Assembly: GCA_902492935.1 (NCBI GenBank)
Contig: CABUNJ010000003.1
Coordinates: forward strand, 42,578-106,577
From: an uncultured Collinsella sp.
Lineage (GTDB): Bacteria > Actinomycetota > Coriobacteriia > Coriobacteriales > Coriobacteriaceae
Direction: 5' to 3'
Length of the DNA stretch: 64,000 bases
The stretch's first letter is position 1. Each line of letters starts with the position of its first letter. A program made the translations under genes and the position numbers. Below the pieces are notes generated by a model. That model did no database searches and was not told where the DNA came from. It saw only the letters and a list, made by a program, of their open reading frames with translations. Below are positions 1 to 7,868 of this stretch, piece by piece.

Positions 1-17
1 GTACCAAATGATGGGAG

Positions 18-47
18 GCGAGCCGGAGACATGTTGCTCCGGCTCGC
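18..47 (+). terminator. hairpin of the gene upstream of the window
   Basis: Perfect 11-bp stem GCGAGCCGGAG / CTCCGGCTCGC around an 8-base loop, followed by a weak T-rich tail (tgtgttt). It probably ends the transcript of a gene lying before base 1. Confidence 0.55.
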
Positions 48-68
48 TGTGTTTATGGGGGAGGGCAT

Positions 69-1475
69 ATGCGCCAAAACGGATCTAACTTAAACGGGCG
101 CTCGGGTGCGCGTCCGACGGCGCGCCGCGACCTGGGGCAGCTGCCCAGCGGTCAGCGTCGACGTCGCCGCAAGCCCGGCGCGATGTACCTCAACCATAGC
201 CGTGGGTTTAGCGATCGCAGCGCGCGCATCGGCAACGGGCGCTCGCCGCGCCGACCGTCCCGCCTGCCCTATGCGCTCATCGCCGTGGGTTGCGCGCTCG
301 TGCTGTTTATCGCTGCCGTCGTGGGCTACGTCAACCGCAGCGTGGACGTGGAGCTCAACGGCCAGAAGACCGCGGTGCGCGTGGGCTCTACGCTGCAGAA
401 TCTCATCGACGAACAGGATTTGACTGACACCTACGACGCAGGCGACCTGCTGGCCGTCGATGACAGTGTGCTCAAGCGCCATGGAGGCGAAAAGCTGTCG
501 GTGAAGGTCGACGGCAAGCGCGTGAAGCAGGGCAAATGGGATAGCCGCGAACTCGAGGGTGGCGAGAAGGTGACGGTCAAGGATGGCCGTAACACCTACG
601 AGAAACACGAGGTTCAGGCTACGGTTATCGAGCCCAAGCTCAAGGTCGAGGGCACGGGCGCTATCGAGTATGTGCAGACGTGGGGTGTCCAGGGCCGCTC
701 CGAGGTGTGGGTTGGTGAGCAGTCGGGCAAGACGCAGGATCGCGGCGAGGTTGTGCCCGCCACCGATTGCGTTGTTGCGTGCGCCAGCGTGGCGCCCAAG
801 GGCAACAAAAAGTACGTGGCGCTGACGTTTGACGAGGGTCCGAGCGGCGCCACCAAACAGATCTTGCAGGTGCTCAAGGAAAAGGGCGTCACCGCGACGT
901 TCTTCCTTTCGGGCGATGCGGTCGAGGCCTCGCCTGCCACGGCCAAGGCGATTGTCGATGCCGGGTGCGAGATCGGATCCAACAGCTACAGCGACGATTC
1001 GCTCAAGGGTCAGGACCGTGAGGCGGTACGCGAACAGATCACGAAAGGCACCGATGCGATTAAGTCGGCGACCGGCGTGAAGACGATGCTACTGCGTGCT
1101 CCCTACGCTGCCTTTGACGAGCAAAACTGGATTGATGCGATGGACCTGGTCTCCGCCGTGGTCTCGTGGAATATCGACTCGGGCGACTGGCTACTCAACG
1201 GTGCCGACGAGCAGGTCTCGACGGTGCTCGATTCGGTGACGCCGGGCAATATCGTGCTGCTCACCGATAGAGACGAATGCGCCGAGCAGACGCTCGAGGC
1301 GCTGCCGCAGATTATCGACGGCCTCATTGCCGACGGCTACAAGATCGTGACGCTCAGCGACCTGGTCAAGACAGACACGTCGCTGAGCAAAAAGCTCACC
1401 TCGTTGACGAAGGTCGCCATGCCCAAGGACGCCGTGTTCCCCCAACTTGCCGAGGACGACGACACCGCAGAGTAG
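69..1475 (+). CDS. polysaccharide deacetylase-fold protein, probably inactive
   Basis: A 468-residue membrane-anchored protein. A basic N-terminal tail is followed by one membrane segment (about residues 68-87), a ubiquitin-like/DUF348-like stretch (about 90-185), then a NodB-homology domain (about 245-440). The fold motifs are recognisable: TFDEGPS (D255, E256), RAPYAA, the NIDSGDW strand and GYKIVTLSDL. In active NodB enzymes the metal is held by Asp and two His of an HxxxH motif, and the last motif has LLHD. Here the two His positions are N305 and D309 (GSNSYSDDSL) and the last motif is LLTD (T399). The metal site is therefore lost, so binding or a structural cell-wall role is more likely than catalysis. 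The start is chosen from the strong SD GGGGGAGGG at 57-65. Confidence 0.85.
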   Translation: MRQNGSNLNGRSGARPTARRDLGQLPSGQRRRRRKPGAMYLNHSRGFSDRSARIGNGRSPRRPSRLPYALIAVGCALVLFIAAVVGYVNRSVDVELNGQKTAVRVGSTLQNLIDEQDLTDTYDAGDLLAVDDSVLKRHGGEKLSVKVDGKRVKQGKWDSRELEGGEKVTVKDGRNTYEKHEVQATVIEPKLKVEGTGAIEYVQTWGVQGRSEVWVGEQSGKTQDRGEVVPATDCVVACASVAPKGNKKYVALTFDEGPSGATKQILQVLKEKGVTATFFLSGDAVEASPATAKAIVDAGCEIGSNSYSDDSLKGQDREAVREQITKGTDAIKSATGVKTMLLRAPYAAFDEQNWIDAMDLVSAVVSWNIDSGDWLLNGADEQVSTVLDSVTPGNIVLLTDRDECAEQTLEALPQIIDGLIADGYKIVTLSDLVKTDTSLSKKLTSLTKVAMPKDAVFPQLAEDDDTAE

Positions 1476-1483
1476 TTATTGGG

Positions 1484-1512
1484 TAGTCATTTAAGAACGT
1501 CCCCAATGACTA
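1484..1512 (-). repeat. family A palindromic repeat, copy 1
   Basis: Inverted arms TAGTCATT / AATGACTA enclose the conserved core that reads GGGGACGTTCTTAA on the minus strand. The element sits nine bases after the deacetylase stop codon. The same core recurs at 21777, 21830, 27837 and 50953. Confidence 0.8.
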
Positions 1513-1589
1513 TGTCACGGATGCGTCAGCGTTTGGTATGCCTGCAATGTGCAGCGCATAAATTCGATGCCGCAGGGCGATGCTGATGC

Positions 1590-1803
1590 TATAGTTACTG
1601 CGGTTAATGAGGGTCAAGAGAAAGGTTACAGGTGAAATCCAAACCTCGACCATACAGTCGATGACCCCATGCAGGTGCTTTCTGCGCATGCACGGGGTGT
1701 AAGCGTCGAGCGGCGTGCCGCCCGCGCATGCGTATACATATCCAGAAGTCCCCGGACGCCGCACACGCGGCCGCGTCCGGAGGAATAATGATGGGGAGCA
1801 CCA
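1590..1803 (+). promoter_or_regulatory. structured 5' leader of the mgtE-like gene
   Basis: The 328 bases between the deacetylase and mgtE-like genes hold no long gene. TATAGT at 1590-1595 could be a -10 box. Three hairpins follow: CGAC/GTCG around 1647-1660; ACCCC-TGCA pairing with TGCA-GGGGT (about 1663-1697); and CCGGACGC / GCGTCCGG (about 1752-1782), whose 3' arm runs into a GGAGG. Two possible leader ORFs are described separately. I could not match this to the M-box or another riboswitch I know, so regulation by Mg2+ is inference from the downstream gene. Confidence 0.5.
1632..1664 (+). CDS. possible leader peptide, 10 residues, Pro/Arg rich
   Basis: GTG start preceded by AGAAAGG seven bases upstream; it encodes MKSKPRPYSR and ends at TGA 1662-1664, overlapping the first hairpin of the leader. 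Proline and arginine codons in a leader before a magnesium transporter resemble MgtL of enterobacteria in kind, not in sequence. Support is only an SD and a position, so this is tentative. Confidence 0.25.
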   Translation: MKSKPRPYSR

Positions 1804-1820
1804 TTGAATTATCTGAGTGA
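1788..1820 (+). CDS. possible leader peptide overlapping the mgtE-like start
   Basis: ATG ATG behind a strong GGAGG at 1779-1783 encodes MMGSTIELSE and stops at 1818-1820, out of frame with the transporter that starts at TTG 1804. Translation of this mini-ORF would run over the transporter's own start site, so it would either couple or compete with it. Alternatively the good SD merely looks functional. Confidence 0.35.
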   Translation: MMGSTIELSE

Positions 1821-3648
1821 GATGCTCAAATTGCCGGTCTTGGACGTCGATGGCGAAAAGCTCGGCGTTGTGAACGATTTTGGCATTGCTACCGGCGAAG
1901 TTTTTCCACACGTGACGTCGCTCGCGTTCCGCGGACCCGGCAAGACGCCGTTTATGATCAGCTGGCGCAAATGGGTCGACCGTATCGACGAGACGGGTGT
2001 ACACCTTAAGACGTCGGCCACCGAAATCCGTTTTTCGTACCTGCAGCCGACCGAACTCTTGCTTGCCCGCGACGTGCTCAACAAGCAGATTGTCGACACG
2101 CAGGGCATGAAGGTCGTGCGCGTCAACGACATCAAGTTTTCCATGTCGGGCGAAAATCAGCTGCGCCTGCTGGGCGCCGAGGTCGGTGCCCGCGGTCTGC
2201 TACGCGCCATCAGCCCCGCGCTCGAGCATATCGTCGAAGGCTTTATGAAGCACCTGGGCAAGCCGCTCAGTGAGGACATCATCGCTTGGTCCTACATGGA
2301 CCTGCTCGACCGCTCGACCAAGAACATTCAACTCTCGGTGTCGCACAAGACGCTCGGCGAGCTGCACCCTGCCGACATCGCCGACATTATCGAGCAGCTC
2401 GACCCGCGCCTACGTGCGCAGGTGTTTGCGCAGCTCGATACTGCCCAGGCCGCCGAGGCCATCTCGGAGTTCGATGACGACGAGCTTATGACCGAGATGC
2501 TCGAGGGCCTGTCCGATACGGACGCATCGTCGATGCTGGCCATGATGGACCCGGACGATGCAGCCGACCTGATCGACGAGCTCGATTACGAGAAGGCCGA
2601 GAAGCTCCTGCGCCTGATGGGCGTCAAGGAGGAGAAAGCGATTCGTAACCTGCTGGGGTATGAGGACAACACCGCCGGCCGCATCATGACCTCGGAGTTT
2701 GTCTCCCTGCCCGCCACGGCGACGGTCGGTGACGCCATCGAGGCGATTCGCGAGCTCGACGAGGACTTCGAGAGCGTTTACTACGTCTATACCGAGGATC
2801 CGAGCGGCATGCTGACCGGCGTGCTTTCGCTGCGCACGCTGATCGTAGCCGACCGCGACGCCACGCTGGGTCAGCTGGCCTATCGCGACCTGGTCTATGT
2901 GTCGCCCGACGAGGACCAGGAGGACGTAACGGACGAGATGACCAAGTACGACCTGGTTGCCATCCCTGTCTGCGACGAGAACCGTCATATCCTGGGTATC
3001 GTAACCTTCGACGACGCCATGGACGTTATCGCCGAGGAGCACCAGGAGGACCTGCAGATCGCCGGTGTCGGCTCGGGCGATAGCGCGTCGGACGACTCGA
3101 CGAACGTGCTCAGCTGGTTCGTGCATCGCCAGTACTGGGTTGTTGTATGGGGCATCGCGTCGTGCATCATGGCGACCGTGCTGGGGACGGCGCTCGGCTC
3201 CGCACATCTGGTGGTGTTCCCCATGTGCGCCATGCCGCTCGTGCTGCTGGCGGCCTCGCGCATGGTGTCGTTCGTCAAGAACTACTTCCTGGAGTATGAC
3301 GGTCACGACGACGAGCCCAAGCCGTATCTGGGGTTCTTCTTCCAGAGCACGGGCATGGGCCTGATTCTGTCACTCGTGACCTACCTGTGCGCCCAGCTGG
3401 TGCGCACCGCTGCGTTCCCCGATGCGCCCATGTTTGAGGAGCAACTCTTTACCGGGTGCTTTAATATCGCTGCCATCATTTGCCTGGTTGGCAACATGAG
3501 TGCCGTGATTTACCTGATGGTGCTGTTCTGGCGTGACGAGCATGACCTCAACACGTCGGGCACCGCCATGAACGTTATTGCCGTCATGATCTCGTGCGTA
3601 GCGTACTGCGCCGCTGCGGTGCTGCTCACCATGTCGGTCATGGGTTAG
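1804..3648 (+). CDS. PRC-barrel / MgtE-N / CBS-pair membrane protein, putative Mg2+ transport or sensing
   Basis: A 614-residue protein. Order of domains: a PRC-barrel-like stretch (about 1-85; LPVLDVDGEKLGVV), a second PRC-like stretch, an MgtE N-domain of helical repeats (about 190-290; LHPADIADIIEQLDP, DPDDAADLIDEL), a CBS pair (about 295-425) and a C-terminal membrane region of four or five helices (about 440-614). In MgtE channels the N and CBS domains bind Mg2+ and gate the pore. The membrane part here does not show the GGN-containing signature I expect of the MgtE pore, so its pore may be different. The start is TTG at 1804 with GGGGAG at 1793-1798; no in-frame ATG lies close. The next gene, an NRAMP-type transporter, begins eight bases after the stop, so the two probably form an operon. 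Confidence 0.8.
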   Translation: MNYLSEMLKLPVLDVDGEKLGVVNDFGIATGEVFPHVTSLAFRGPGKTPFMISWRKWVDRIDETGVHLKTSATEIRFSYLQPTELLLARDVLNKQIVDTQGMKVVRVNDIKFSMSGENQLRLLGAEVGARGLLRAISPALEHIVEGFMKHLGKPLSEDIIAWSYMDLLDRSTKNIQLSVSHKTLGELHPADIADIIEQLDPRLRAQVFAQLDTAQAAEAISEFDDDELMTEMLEGLSDTDASSMLAMMDPDDAADLIDELDYEKAEKLLRLMGVKEEKAIRNLLGYEDNTAGRIMTSEFVSLPATATVGDAIEAIRELDEDFESVYYVYTEDPSGMLTGVLSLRTLIVADRDATLGQLAYRDLVYVSPDEDQEDVTDEMTKYDLVAIPVCDENRHILGIVTFDDAMDVIAEEHQEDLQIAGVGSGDSASDDSTNVLSWFVHRQYWVVVWGIASCIMATVLGTALGSAHLVVFPMCAMPLVLLAASRMVSFVKNYFLEYDGHDDEPKPYLGFFFQSTGMGLILSLVTYLCAQLVRTAAFPDAPMFEEQLFTGCFNIAAIICLVGNMSAVIYLMVLFWRDEHDLNTSGTAMNVIAVMISCVAYCAAAVLLTMSVMG

Positions 3649-3656
3649 GTGGTCGC

Positions 3657-4919
3657 GTGCAAAATACCAAGCAAAAGTCGGGCATCAAGCAAAAGTTGAC
3701 CATCGCGGCCATCTTTGGCGCTATGGGTCCCGGTCTGCTGGCGGCGCTTTCGGGCAATGACGCCGGCGGCATTGCAACGTATTCCAGCGCGGGCGCCAGC
3801 TATGGCTACAAGATGCTCTGGATGCTTCCCGTCATGACTGTGCTGCTCATCGTGACGCAGGAGACCGCGGCGCGCTGCGGCTGCGTCACGGGCAAGGGCC
3901 TGGCATCGCTCATTCGCGAGCGCTTTGGCGTGCGCAAGAGTGTACTTGCTATGGCGGCGCTGTTGATCGCCAACACGGCTGTGACAATTTCGGAGTTTGC
4001 GGGCATCGCCAGCGGCCTTGCTCTCTTTGGCATGCCGGCGAGCATCTCGGTGCCGTTGGTGGCGCTGCTGGTGTGGATGCTTACCATGTCGGGTAGTTTC
4101 CAGCGCATCGAGAAGATTCTGCTGCTGGTGAGCTGCGTGTTCGTGACCTATATTGTCGCCGCGTTTATGGCTGGCCCCAACTGGGGTGAGGTCGCGGTCG
4201 ATCTGGTCGTGCCTAACATTCAAAATGACCCCAGCTACGTGTCGCTCGTGGTCGCAACGATCGGCACCACCATCGCGCCGTGGATGATTTTCTTGGCGCA
4301 GAACAACGTGGTCGATAAGAACGCGGGCGAGGACGATATCGTGCTGCAGCGCATCGATACCGTGAGTGGCTCGCTTGCCGCCGATGTCATTGCCGGCTTT
4401 ATTATCATCACGACCGGTACGGTGCTGTTCCCGGCGGGTATTCAGATTAGCGATGCCGCCGATGCCGCCCGCGCGCTGGAGCCTATTGCGGGTCAGTGGT
4501 CCACGGTGCTGTTTGCCTCGGGCCTGGTCGCGGCGAGCTTCTTGGCTGCCTGCGTGCTGCCGGGCGTCACGTCGAGCGCTATCTGCGAGGCATTTGGCTG
4601 GGAGCGCGGTGCCGACCGCAGCTGGGACGAGGCCCCGGTCTATCGCGGCATCATTACGGCCATCATTGGCATCTCTGCCGTGCTGGTGCTTATGCCCGGC
4701 GTCGATCTGTTCCAGATTATGATGACCTCGCAGGTCATCAATGGCGTGCTACTGCCCGTGGTTCTGGTGTTCCAGGTGGTTATCGCCGCCGACCGTCACA
4801 TTATGGGCGCCAATCGCAACGGCCGCGTGTGGAACGTGCTCACTTGGGCGACTATCGGCGTGATTACGGTGCTCACGGTTGTCATGTTTGTCCTGCAGGC
4901 GATGGGCTACAGCGCTTAG
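3657..4919 (+). CDS. NRAMP-family divalent metal transporter, possibly of the magnesium-type branch
   Basis: About 420 residues, 11 or so hydrophobic helices. The N-terminus aligns with NRAMP (GPGLLAALSGNDAGG), but the helix-1 DPGN motif is D35-A-G-G and the helix-6 motif that is MPH in Mn/Fe transporters is A207-P208-W209. Loss of the metal-binding Met to Ala is the mark of the NRAMP-related magnesium transporters (NRMT), one of which was characterised from Eggerthella lenta, also a coriobacterium. Mg2+ uptake is therefore my preferred reading, supported by the MgtE-like neighbour. GTG at 3657 is chosen because an upstream ATG at 3594 would lie inside the preceding gene; the SD (aggtgg) is weak and translational coupling is likely. 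Confidence 0.8.
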   Translation: MQNTKQKSGIKQKLTIAAIFGAMGPGLLAALSGNDAGGIATYSSAGASYGYKMLWMLPVMTVLLIVTQETAARCGCVTGKGLASLIRERFGVRKSVLAMAALLIANTAVTISEFAGIASGLALFGMPASISVPLVALLVWMLTMSGSFQRIEKILLLVSCVFVTYIVAAFMAGPNWGEVAVDLVVPNIQNDPSYVSLVVATIGTTIAPWMIFLAQNNVVDKNAGEDDIVLQRIDTVSGSLAADVIAGFIIITTGTVLFPAGIQISDAADAARALEPIAGQWSTVLFASGLVAASFLAACVLPGVTSSAICEAFGWERGADRSWDEAPVYRGIITAIIGISAVLVLMPGVDLFQIMMTSQVINGVLLPVVLVFQVVIAADRHIMGANRNGRVWNVLTWATIGVITVLTVVMFVLQAMGYSA

Positions 4920-4937
4920 CGCCCACTTTTGCTTCCG

Positions 4938-4973
4938 AACAGGCCGCAGCGATGGGCCGCGGCCTGTTTTTTT
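4938..4973 (+). terminator. rho-independent terminator
   Basis: AACAGGCCGC pairs with GCGGCCTGTT and runs straight into seven T. It ends the mgtE-like/NRAMP transcript. Confidence 0.9.
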
Positions 4974-5004
4974 GTCTGCTATAGGGTGTTAGTTATATAG
5001 CAAT

Positions 5005-5230
5005 GGACAAAAAATGCCAAATATGAGTACTGTTGCTAAGTGAATAACATTTACATCCAAGAAAATAATGAACATAACATATAATATGTTCATTAAAATT
5101 GGCTCCAATACGCCTTAAACCAGTCAGGTTGGCTGCTTTAGGGGGTTGTAGGGGACGCTCGGACGTCATTTTGGGTGGTTTTGCCTGCTACTGAAATGGT
5201 AACAGTACTCATATTTGCCCTTTTTTGCCC
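5005..5230. mobile_element. MITE-like element, 226 bp, no ORF
   Basis: Terminal inverted repeats of 33 bases at 5005-5037 and 5198-5230 match at 28 positions, sharing the uninterrupted CAAATATGAGTACTGTT. The interior is AT rich, unlike both flanks, and holds a perfect 10-bp palindrome AATGAACATA / TATGTTCATT at 5067-5076 and 5085-5094. It lies between two convergent genes, a neutral insertion site. I see no clear target-site duplication and no transposase, so it would be non-autonomous. Confidence 0.6.
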
Positions 5231-5349
5231 ACAGACCTTTGAGGTCGCGGCGAAAAGGGCTTGTTTTGATTGTTTGGGGCAGGCGCGAGGCGCGGAAACG
5301 ATGTCTGGAGCGACGGAGCGGCCTGGAATTCATCCGTAGAGGTCTTCAT

Positions 5350-5403
5350 TGGCTGCGCCAGGAGTGTCCCTAGGTACCGGCACATAAGGAACGTCCCTAA
5401 CTG
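5350..5403 (-). repeat. family A variant with paired core
   Basis: On the minus strand this reads TTAGGGACGTTCCTTATG and then TAGGGACACTCCTGG, two cores seen in the same order at 31275-31312. The flanking arms (CCGGCAG / TGCCGG) differ from the canonical copies. It is a diverged member of family A. Confidence 0.55.
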
Positions 5404-5441
5404 CCGGAGGGGGCGTCTGCCGTGGCAGACGCCCCCTCCGG
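5404..5441 (-). terminator. long perfect palindrome at the 3' end of the acyltransferase gene
   Basis: An 18-bp perfect stem (5404-5421 with 5424-5441) around two bases. There is no T run on either side, so termination by the classical mechanism is not certain. It sits 23 bases after the stop codon of the minus-strand gene. Confidence 0.6.
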
Positions 5442-5464
5442 ATGTGGGAAGTTTGCGCTGCAGG

Positions 5465-7681
5465 TTACTTGTCGGTGCCCAACTTGTGCGGCTTGAAGGC
5501 AAGCGCATTGATGAGTGCGTCGGTGGCAGACTTGACGGCTGCCGGCTGCGGATCGTTGACGTGATCCTCGGGATGCACGGGCAGGTCCTTCTTGACTGCG
5601 TTGTGGATCAAGTTGAGGTACTCAGTCACGCCAGTGGTCGATAGGTGCGTGCCATCGCCATCGAACAGGTCGTTGCGGTTGGCGCTGTATCCGTACCAGT
5701 CGATAACGCGCACGTTCTTGTAGCGCGTGGCGGCGTTGGCGATGGCCTGGTTGGTAGAGCCAACCCACGGCTGCGGGCTGCGCGTGTTCACAAACACCAC
5801 AATACGCTTATCTCCCGCATCGGCCATGATGGCGTCGATCTGGTCGTCGGTTACCAAGCCGTTGGTGCCCAGGGCAAAGACCACGATCTTGCCGGCAAGG
5901 TTCTGCTGGATATAGCCCTCAAATGTCGCGCGCCCCGCATCAAACTGGCGGCCCTTTTCGGCATCGATATGGCTGTGCGGGAACACGCCGTCAAAGGAAT
6001 CAACGGCGCGCAGCGACACGGAGTCACCGATCATCAACAGGTCGTAGGAGCCATCGGGGAAGCCGTCGTTGTCCCTGTCGGTGTCGTCGGCCGCCTGCTG
6101 GTCGGTGGGCGCGGTGTTCTTGGCTTCCTTGTTCAGAACTTCGGCGCCCTCGCCGCTCAGCGCAGACGTCTCGGGCACAAAGATCAGGCCGCCCAGTGCA
6201 ACGACCAACACGACAGCGCAGGTTGCGCAGGCAGGGACGTGCGCGCGCACCCAGTTGGCGGGCGTGGCGGTGCCGTCGCGGAACTCGGATACGGTGCGCC
6301 CAAAGGCGCCCTTTCTAAACGGCGTCTCGATAAAGCGATATGAGCATTCGGCCACGGCGACCACCAGCAGCACCTGCAAAATGTACTGCCACCAGGGTGT
6401 ATCGTTGATGTTGGCGACCGGGTTCATGAGCAACAGCAGCGGATAGTGCCACAGGTAGATGCTGTACGAGCGCTTGCCAACCCACACGAGCGGCTCGGCG
6501 GACAGCGCGCGGGCAACCATTCCCTGGGGCTGCACGCAGGCGGCAATGACCATGAGCGTGAGGATCGAGCACAGCAGCGTGCCGCCGCGATACTGGAACG
6601 CGGTGTAGCCGTTGGTGAGCGCGACCATGGCAGCAAGACCAACCAGACCCACGACGCCCAGCACATCGATGGATGCGGGCGAGGACCAAAAGCGCACGAG
6701 GGCGCTCGGCTGTGCCGGGGCGGTCTCGGCTGATTCGTCGGCCTTCTCGCCAGGCTTGCCCTCGGCGTTCTTGCCGTGCTTGGCGGCGCCAGCCAGGCGA
6801 TTGAACCCCAAACGATGAGCGAGACGCACCGGCGCCAGGTCGCGATCGGGGATAAAGGCCATCCAGGCGCCCAGCAGCAGCGAGAACACGCGGGTGTCGG
6901 TGCCGTAGTACACGCGGCTGGGGTCGGCGGCGGGGTTGTAAAGCACCATCATGGCAAGGGCGGATACCGCGGCGAGGCCCAGAACCACGCGGCGCGTGTT
7001 GGGCTTGCTCACATGCATGGATACCATGGCAAACAACAGTGGCGGCCAAATCAGGTAGAACTGTTCCTCGATGGCAAGCGACCAAAAGTGCGTGAGCGGC
7101 GAGGGATCGCCCAGAGCATTGAAGTACGAGACGTTTTGGGCAATCTGCCACCAGTTGTTGAAGAACAGCAGCGACGGCAGGATGTCGGGGCGCATCTTGG
7201 TGAGCATCACGTGGTTAAAGATAGTGCACAGCGCGCAGGTTACAAACACTACCGTTACCACGGCGGGGACCAGGCGACGGATGCGGCGAATCCAGAAGCT
7301 CTTGAGGTCGATGCGTCCGGTCTTAGCGACTTCGTTGAGCAGCAAGCGCGTGATCAGATAGCCCGAAAGCACAAAGAAGATCGTGACGCCAAGCAGGCCG
7401 CCCTGAGCCCACGTGAGGTTAAGGTGATAGAGCACCACCGCGACGACGGCGAGCGTACGCAGACCGTCGAGTGCAGGGATGTAGCGGGACTTGGGGCGAG
7501 CAGACGTTTGCTCCGCGGCGGGAGTGTTGGCGCGGCCCGCGTTGTTGGCAGAAGCGCGATGGGGGCTCGCGGTGCGTCGCGGTTCGTTGGCACGGCGTTC
7601 GCCCTTCACGCGTTCGTGCGGCGCCGGCTCGTTGCCCGTGCGGCGTCGACCGCGCGAGCCCGATTGCGAGAGTTGTTCCAT
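5465..7681 (-). CDS. membrane acyltransferase (OafA type) fused to an SGNH domain
   Basis: A 738-residue protein. Residues about 50-410 form an acyltransferase-3 domain with about ten membrane helices (YIPALDGLRTLAVVAVVLYH at the start; IEEQFYLIWP). After a further helix, residues about 540-715 form an SGNH hydrolase domain: block I MIGDSV, block III ALGTNG, and the catalytic block V with D and H in DGDGTHLS. Family members move an acetyl group across the membrane and transfer it to peptidoglycan or another extracytoplasmic glycan, so cell-wall O-acetylation is the likely role. An N-terminal basic, low-complexity tail of about 60 residues faces the cytoplasm. It is a single gene, with no partner nearby. 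Confidence 0.9.
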   Translation of the reverse strand: MEQLSQSGSRGRRRTGNEPAPHERVKGERRANEPRRTASPHRASANNAGRANTPAAEQTSARPKSRYIPALDGLRTLAVVAVVLYHLNLTWAQGGLLGVTIFFVLSGYLITRLLLNEVAKTGRIDLKSFWIRRIRRLVPAVVTVVFVTCALCTIFNHVMLTKMRPDILPSLLFFNNWWQIAQNVSYFNALGDPSPLTHFWSLAIEEQFYLIWPPLLFAMVSMHVSKPNTRRVVLGLAAVSALAMMVLYNPAADPSRVYYGTDTRVFSLLLGAWMAFIPDRDLAPVRLAHRLGFNRLAGAAKHGKNAEGKPGEKADESAETAPAQPSALVRFWSSPASIDVLGVVGLVGLAAMVALTNGYTAFQYRGGTLLCSILTLMVIAACVQPQGMVARALSAEPLVWVGKRSYSIYLWHYPLLLLMNPVANINDTPWWQYILQVLLVVAVAECSYRFIETPFRKGAFGRTVSEFRDGTATPANWVRAHVPACATCAVVLVVALGGLIFVPETSALSGEGAEVLNKEAKNTAPTDQQAADDTDRDNDGFPDGSYDLLMIGDSVSLRAVDSFDGVFPHSHIDAEKGRQFDAGRATFEGYIQQNLAGKIVVFALGTNGLVTDDQIDAIMADAGDKRIVVFVNTRSPQPWVGSTNQAIANAATRYKNVRVIDWYGYSANRNDLFDGDGTHLSTTGVTEYLNLIHNAVKKDLPVHPEDHVNDPQPAAVKSATDALINALAFKPHKLGTDK

Positions 7682-7868
7682 AAAACATCATCCAATGACG
7701 AGAATAATCAGCACGCCTTCATTGTAGCTGCCTGCTCCTGTGAATGCTTGCTGCTGGCGCAAGCTCAAGCGCGCGTCCACATCAAAGTGAACTAAAGTTA
7801 TAGGGGGTGCGAGAGTGCACGATCGACGGCCGGCGGTGGGCATAAGGCCCGCAGATGAGGAGGTTTCC

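Noticed and set aside
1590..1803. M-box magnesium riboswitch before the mgtE-like gene
   Set aside because: I could not find the conserved M-box core segments; kept only as an unassigned structured leader.
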